5,945 bases of DNA, from assembly GCA_946405045.1 (NCBI GenBank), contig CAMJFV010000138.1:1-5945 (forward strand), in the 5' to 3' direction. This stretch comes from an uncultured Bacteroidales bacterium. Lineage in GTDB: Bacteria > Bacteroidota > Bacteroidia > Bacteroidales > Paludibacteraceae. The notes under the pieces are model-generated. The model saw only the letters and a program-made list of their open reading frames with translations, did no database searches and was not told the origin of the DNA. This document shows, one piece after another, positions 4,101 to 5,945 of this stretch (positions are counted from its first letter, which is position 1; each line of letters starts with the position of its first letter). The translations under genes and the position numbers were made by a program.

Positions 4101-5945
4101 AGTGAGGTCTTCGAGATCCTTCATAAACCGACATTTGTTGATAATGTCACTTCTGAGGCAGCAACTTGTATCAACGAGCCTAACGGTGTGCTTGATTTTG
4201 ATGTTCAGGGTTGGACTTCAAATCATCATTGTGAACTTATCAATAATGATAATAAGGAATTCGGATATTTTGCAAAAGTGACACCTGCCGAAGTCGATGA
4301 GTCTGTTAAACGTGCTCATTTCCACATCAACACAATCCCTGCTGGAGAGTGGCGTATCAAAGTCACAAACGAGTGTGGCGACAATTGCCAGTATGAGAAT
4401 CTGGTTAAGGTCGATGGCATCGATCCTTATAAGATAGAGTTGAATACGGTGGATTCGAAGTTGGAACTTGTTTGTCCATATGATACAGATGGAGTTGTCG
4501 CTTTGAATGTGACTGGCGGATGCAAGGATGCTATGCTATATGGAAGCACGACAAGAAAAGTGTCTTATTGGGGTCCAACAGGTATGTATGTAGATTCATT
4601 TATATGGAAGACGGTAGAAAATCATACTTTAGTTCCTATCTATGATTCTCTTAATCCTGTTATTGAGCATGACACAACATTTAATGTTGCATTTGTGGAT
4701 ACACTCCAAAGCCAAGATGGCAAGGATTCTCTTGTAGTTCACTATGACACTGTTGTCAATCAGCGAACTGTTTATCCTCAGATGATGGATGAAGAGGGTA
4801 ATTTGATGTTTGAAACTATAGTGACTATTGATTCCGTAGAGGTGAAGACATCAGTCGAGAAGTATGGTTGGTTGGATTCATTGTCAACGTCGCCAATTGA
4901 ATACGACGTCTTCAACGCTGATCCAGAAGGATTCAAGAGCGGAAAATATAAATTTATAAATTTGAGAGCCTCTACTTATCGTTTCACGTATAAGAGTACT
5001 CTTGAAGGATGTACAGATAAGTATAATTTCGATACTGAGGTGAAGAAACCGGATGATGTCCATTTGAATTATGCTGTGATGCCTATCACATGTAGCACTA
5101 AATCAGATGGAGAGATCTCTCTTGCACCAAGAAGAGGAGCAAAATCTTATTCTTCATATTTCGTGGGTCATGACACTACTGATGCTTATAAGATGAACCG
5201 TCTCTACAAGCATGATTTGATTGATGGTAAGGATTCGATTGTCGAATATAAGGTTGATGATGAAGTGCAGTCTTACCAGATCGACCAGCTATACGATAAG
5301 AGTGATCTTACAAGTGTCACTTGGTCGTTCAGCCAGACAAAGAATGGCAAATTCGTTCAGATGTCTGATCTGATCTTCCCAGACAGCACTGATTTCTATG
5401 AGGAGATCTATTATAAGAATAATGTGCCTATAACTGCTCCTGTATATTCAAATTCTCATTTGGAGAAATTCTGGAAGGATGGAATGGGTGAGTATTTTGA
5501 GGCTAATGTGGTGTCGATCGCTAATTTGAAATATGGCTTCTATGAGGCTTTGGTAGTCGACCAAAAAGCATGTAAATACCGTGACACATTCGAGGTCAAG
5601 TATCCTGCTAAACCATTGCAGATTGATAACGTTGTGTTTGATGAGGCTCTTGCGGAGTGTGATCCTACTGCCCGTCAGATCATGACATACGTCAGTGGAG
5701 GTTGGGGTGATTACGGATTCTCATTCAGTGATGATGCTCCTGAGACTACAAGTAAACAGCAGATGAGCGATGGATATCGAGGCGGTGAGGCTTCTTATAG
5801 CGACAACGCTAAGTTGGAAGGTTGGGGCGTCAGTCCGTTCTTGGCACCTGGCACATATACAGTCGCTGTGTATGATAAGAATGGATGTATAGTTGAGGCC
5901 GCAAACAAATATACAGTAAAGACAACGTTCTCATTAAGTATTTAT
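3..5945 (+). CDS. Giant modular surface protein: beta-helix plus SprB-like Ig-fold repeat array (internal fragment, both ends outside window)
   Basis: Frame 3 is open for 1,981 codons from the first complete codon to the last base, so start, signal peptide, stop and C-terminal sorting domain are all outside the window. The length alone rules out chance. Domains in order: right-handed beta-helix (residues 1-393, closing in LGAYE at 389-393), an Ig-like repeat with DTVCLGMEY (about 399-457), then fourteen tandem Cys-bracketed Ig-fold modules (472-1981). M4 and M8 carry recognisable SprB hallmarks: GG or PY, an aromatic-Trp strand, and a G-x-Y ... V-x-D ... C ending. Such architectures are known in secreted Bacteroidota proteins, often exported by the type IX system and used in adhesion or gliding. 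Here export and adhesion are inferred. No catalytic motif or transmembrane segment is visible. Composition is rich in Asp, Ser, Thr and Val, as expected of extracellular beta-sandwich chains. The reading frame is intact, so the gene does not look decayed. It could equally be annotated as a hypothetical or T9SS sorting-domain protein. Confidence 0.96.
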   Translation, partial: MVPSGATFYVAAGTYHPLGDRLYNTDSYKNRQFFSSRPLNVFGGYHPQAQMGAVADPSKYVTLLSSDFNGDDEFTESASDYSVMSYSNYKDNSSYVMTIVSKLAGDVHLKGLTFSGNYTQSRGSSAALSVSSVSREIPVALTIDSCSFEKTYVGIYSYVDSLFVRGCRFDTIYYLGLYHLPRETVPSVLEIENSSFTDMTKTLNVYASKGKVLLQNSTFNNAITLVDVQSSSYNKTVDLSLEMYHNTFGFSPKSYQGIVVPNFVQITAKGNIFNTNFLVPSDNSGVNAMKPVISDYNLFVEEPDTLYGAWTLGENDILVSPSDLKGVMPGTLGEKRFSAVSSLEKPENYTKVVALESDVLDEKYVRMPIEEAKVKADQIATERLDLTCLGAYEFFKGRDTVYVNSVDTVCLGMEYDRNGWELQSDTLPEGVYVYGRFMRGKIATDTIDTLTLHVNPFSKILLDQVAVSPTLCHGDGYGEVSFTSYSTVPGSAIVYVVETTGDTLSSDAQSYNSVYNNKELPVGKFDIKIVSQTQCVEDSVLQIEVSDRDSLSPLNQIDDIFTDCANEPTSELSVAMKGFHPTMKFYHNDVEITEETKNDELVYEEDAAVTSMASLNLSNIPVGKHIITAVDACDNSYLVSEFEVSVSPSQLVEMQLVDYSKDSLACGLDSGFAEFKIVSGATSVFTLTSDEGYDYTLHLQGKDTVLVLNDLTRGNYKALLKKVDEKCSDSSESEFSIMSPEPLSLSLTCNGEACAEGAVSVVAEGGRGSYTFHWTDPTGKKFDSTSPVLSEASAGTYTCVVEDSTHCSSHTESLSILPNVEELSELNVDKVETKDITCINGNNGTIEVKFSTDNKQQSVACEVTNDATGEVTKVAGTYKKLNGLLAIRTLAAGSYSYEVYYGSETCRLDTNSIKGNFKISAKAVPFAMKPLAISAPQTCFNPANGTIANTVTGWEDDYKAYMQTKAGAKYKITPEVENGVAKLKVDTLSAGSFYYVVEDACGGKFTTDTVTLPKYEPLSLDILSFTDSVTCARATDAEIKFTVNGGIGLNHLAFVDEKSYTDKDTVVSSDNGKGIHTVAYKSVVEGCKDSIGERIRIAGPDTLAIKFTLTGNCPGSALIPEVTGESAPYSYWWSDGENDIEGTAEFPFEMKEGRTYSLTVSDVHSCDEYTKSFTIPSASELPSVSHVVTPSSEKCYKGNNGNIKVKASISKLLDFAVSATISCVKVDDEKTSFVYQCVLDPDGAYNTPETLSPGYYRVTTRLGSFDCDMGVEPAETIVHVDTLPPLKILPEFQLKPHTCEQANGSAKFFVDGWTYTHTAILLTLNDNIRAEIRPTYTSNYVADFRLKLRHGKYQVIVTDKCGQSDTSEVFEILHKPTFVDNVTSEAATCINEPNGVLDFDVQGWTSNHHCELINNDNKEFGYFAKVTPAEVDESVKRAHFHINTIPAGEWRIKVTNECGDNCQYENLVKVDGIDPYKIELNTVDSKLELVCPYDTDGVVALNVTGGCKDAMLYGSTTRKVSYWGPTGMYVDSFIWKTVENHTLVPIYDSLNPVIEHDTTFNVAFVDTLQSQDGKDSLVVHYDTVVNQRTVYPQMMDEEGNLMFETIVTIDSVEVKTSVEKYGWLDSLSTSPIEYDVFNADPEGFKSGKYKFINLRASTYRFTYKSTLEGCTDKYNFDTEVKKPDDVHLNYAVMPITCSTKSDGEISLAPRRGAKSYSSYFVGHDTTDAYKMNRLYKHDLIDGKDSIVEYKVDDEVQSYQIDQLYDKSDLTSVTWSFSQTKNGKFVQMSDLIFPDSTDFYEEIYYKNNVPITAPVYSNSHLEKFWKDGMGEYFEANVVSIANLKYGFYEALVVDQKACKYRDTFEVKYPAKPLQIDNVVFDEALAECDPTARQIMTYVSGGWGDYGFSFSDDAPETTSKQQMSDGYRGGEASYSDNAKLEGWGVSPFLAPGTYTVAVYDKNGCIVEAANKYTVKTTFSLSIY
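1197..1373 (+). other. Ig-like 'DTVCxGxxY' repeat (residues 399-457)
   Basis: A short domain links the beta-helix to the tandem array. It reads RDTVYVNSVDTVCLGMEYDRNG, given here as overlapping pieces: DTVYVNSV (399-406), then DTVCLGMEY (407-415) with C410, G412 and Y415, then LPEGVYVYG and a final DTIDTLTLHVNP. This follows the widespread Bacteroidota pattern 'D-x-C-x-G-x-x-Y-x-x-N-G ... G-x-Y ... D-S-I-x-T-L-x-L-x-V-N-P'. In many relatives a Cys precedes the last Asp-Ser pair. Here that position is Thr, so C410 has no obvious partner inside the domain. It is a single copy, unlike the modules that follow. Confidence 0.68.
1416..1691 (+). repeat. Module M1 (residues 472-563)
   Basis: First module of the array. 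It opens with C472-H-G-D-G-Y-G-E-V, giving the same C-to-Gly spacing of six as M5 and, approximately, M9. It ends with LPVGKFDIKIVSQTQC (C535), then the linker DRDSLSPLN. By its opening it may belong to the NNG phase, which would make it the tail of an earlier cycle, but the similarity is weak. No SprB Trp is present. Confidence 0.62.
1692..2816 (+). repeat. First four-module cycle, M2-M5 (residues 564-938)
   Basis: M2 is GW-like: C564, Gly-Phe at 578-579 in place of Gly-Trp, closing DAC (C633). M3 is AExK type: C666, AEFK at 673-676, closing KKVDEKCSD (C727). M4 is the best SprB repeat in the window: C749, GGRGSY around 765-770, W774, AGTY near 797, VVED then C807. M4 has two additional Cys, C754 and C799. 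M5 is NNG type: C838 followed by INGNNGTIEV, with no Gly-Gly or Trp, an extra C861, LAAGSYSYEV and closing C906. The linker ahead of M4 holds EPLSL (741-745). The same order of types recurs downstream in M6-M9. Confidence 0.72.
2817..3896 (+). repeat. Second four-module cycle, M6-M9 (residues 939-1298)
   Basis: M6 is GW type: C939, N944-G945, G953-W954, closing DACGG (C1001). M7 is AExK type: C1031, AEIK at 1037-1040, Gly-Gly 1045-1046, closing YKSVVEGCKD (C1087). M8 is SprB type: C1113, then PYSYWWSDG at 1128-1136, closing LTVSDVHSC (C1166) and ending in FTIPS. M9 is NNG type: C1195 followed by YKGNNGNIKV, closing near LSPGYYRV and C1267, with two additional Cys (C1223, C1237). Each module resembles the one four places upstream more than its direct neighbours. 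EPLSL recurs in the linker at 1016-1020. Confidence 0.72.
3897..4472 (+). repeat. Two consecutive GW-type modules, M10 and M11 (residues 1299-1490)
   Basis: M10 has C1299, N1303-G1304, G1312-W1313 and closing VTDKCG (C1361-G1362). M11 has C1389, N1394-G1395, G1403-W1404 and closing VTNECG (C1458-G1459). The NG-to-GW distance is exactly eight residues in both, as in M6. The pair breaks the four-phase order and suggests a local duplication of the GW module. M11 also carries H1408-H1409-C1410 and C1462, four residues after C1458. Confidence 0.72.
4473..5090 (+). repeat. Enlarged module M12 with an internal insertion (residues 1491-1696)
   Basis: The ends match M7: C1491, then TDG, Gly-Gly at 1505-1506 (14 residues after the Cys, as in M7), and closing YKSTLEGCTD (1663-1672, C1670) against YKSVVEGCKD in M7. 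Between these ends the Cys-to-Cys distance is 179 residues instead of 53-76, so about 110-120 residues are inserted, roughly 1525-1640. The insert is rich in x-D-[ST] turns, with Asp at 1531, 1548, 1557, 1566, 1575, 1582, 1610 and 1625. I do not recognise the insert as a known domain. It may be a nested domain or an elaborated loop. Confidence 0.7.
5091..5657 (+). repeat. Enlarged module M13 with an internal insertion (residues 1697-1885)
   Basis: M13 opens C1697-S-T-K-S-D-G-E-I-S-L and closes YEALVVDQKAC (C1857), then RDTFEV and the linker KPLQI. The ending resembles M4 and M8, with the strand-turn-Cys order of the SprB type. The Cys-to-Cys distance is 160 residues, so about 90-100 residues are extra. 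The inserted part is polar and charged, rich in Asp, Lys and Tyr, with W1774 inside it. No known motif is recognised. Confidence 0.66.
5658..5945 (+). repeat. Module M14, SprB-like, running to the window edge (residues 1886-1981)
   Basis: M14 opens C1886-D-P-T, has Gly-Gly-Trp at 1899-1901 and then GDYGFSFSDD. It closes with the canonical APGTYTVAVYDKNGC (Tyr1952, C1962), the clearest SprB-type ending in the window. The following VEAANKYTVKTTFSLSIY looks like the linker to a further module, so the array probably continues past the window. Confidence 0.75.

Larger units (their letters stand above)
1416..5945 (+). repeat. Tandem array of fourteen Cys-bracketed SprB-like Ig-fold modules (M1-M14)
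   Basis: Opening Cys residues are 472, 564, 666, 749, 838, 939, 1031, 1113, 1195, 1299, 1389, 1491, 1697 and 1886. Matching closing Cys residues are 535, 633, 727, 807, 906, 1001, 1087, 1166, 1267, 1361, 1458, 1670, 1857 and 1962. Closing Cys to next opening Cys is always 22-33 residues. Each module begins C-x(4-7)-[G/A/E] with an alternating beta-strand and ends G-x-[YFH]-x-[hydrophobic]-x-[VA]-x-[DE]-x(0-3)-C. The linker often contains P-L-x-[IL]. The repeats are diverged at the DNA level: apart from a 15-base match in two linkers, I saw no long identical stretch, so these are old duplications. SprB-family repeats are known from gliding adhesins of Flavobacteriia. Membership for the weaker modules (M1, M3, M5, M9) rests on position and Cys spacing. 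Confidence 0.85.

Noticed and set aside
4069..4281. Out-of-frame + strand open frame of 70 codons
   Set aside because: It overlaps the M10 and M11 GW motifs in the real frame, and its hydrophobic runs are produced by reading frame-shifted Val/Thr/Ser codons.
1416..5945. Phage tail fibre or phage adhesin
   Set aside because: Ig-like modules occur in phage proteins, but the SprB-type endings, the paired Cys and the GAYE beta-helix fit exported Bacteroidota surface proteins better, and no phage gene is nearby in the window.
1416..5945. CRISPR array or DNA-level tandem repeat
   Set aside because: The periodicity is in the protein only. Repeat units differ throughout at the DNA level, with just a 15-base exact match noticed between two linkers.
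3..5945. Internal promoter, terminator or in-frame restart
   Set aside because: There is no non-coding stretch. In-frame ATG codons are ordinary internal Met residues without a convincing upstream context, and no stem-loop with a T-run was seen.

Overview
The whole window is the interior of one very large protein-coding gene on the + strand. Reading frame 3 (positions 3 to 5945) is open for 1,981 consecutive codons with no stop. Both the start and the stop codon lie outside the window. There is no intergenic DNA, so no promoter, RNA gene, terminator or second gene can be supported. Residue numbers below count codon 3-5 as residue 1.

The protein looks like a modular, exported surface protein of the Bacteroidota (probably order Bacteroidales). 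The evidence is the domain combination: a right-handed beta-helix of the 'YVAAGTYxP ... VFGGY ... LSSDFNGDD ... GAYE' type, one 'DTVCxGxxY' Ig-like repeat, and a long tandem array of SprB-like Ig-fold modules. This assignment comes from recognising motifs, not from a search. Base composition is moderately AT-rich (low forties percent GC by eye) and leucine is written mostly as TTG.

Layout: residues 1-393 (3-1181) are the beta-helix region. Residues about 399-457 (1197-1373) are a short Ig-like repeat. Residues 472-1981 (1416-5945) are fourteen tandem modules, M1 to M14. Each module opens with a Cys and closes with a second Cys. The two are 53-76 residues apart in twelve modules and 160-179 apart in the enlarged M12 and M13. 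The gap from one module's closing Cys to the next module's opening Cys is always 22-33 residues.

The modules appear to follow a four-phase order: GW type, AExK type, SprB type, NNG type. M2-M5 and M6-M9 form two full cycles. M10 to M13 look like a third cycle with one extra GW module (M11) and large insertions in its second and third members (M12, M13). This super-repeat is the most interesting feature of the window. The likely role is a long extracellular stalk or adhesin, with the beta-helix as a possible ligand-binding or spacer region. Ligand, anchoring and secretion route cannot be seen because both protein termini are missing.
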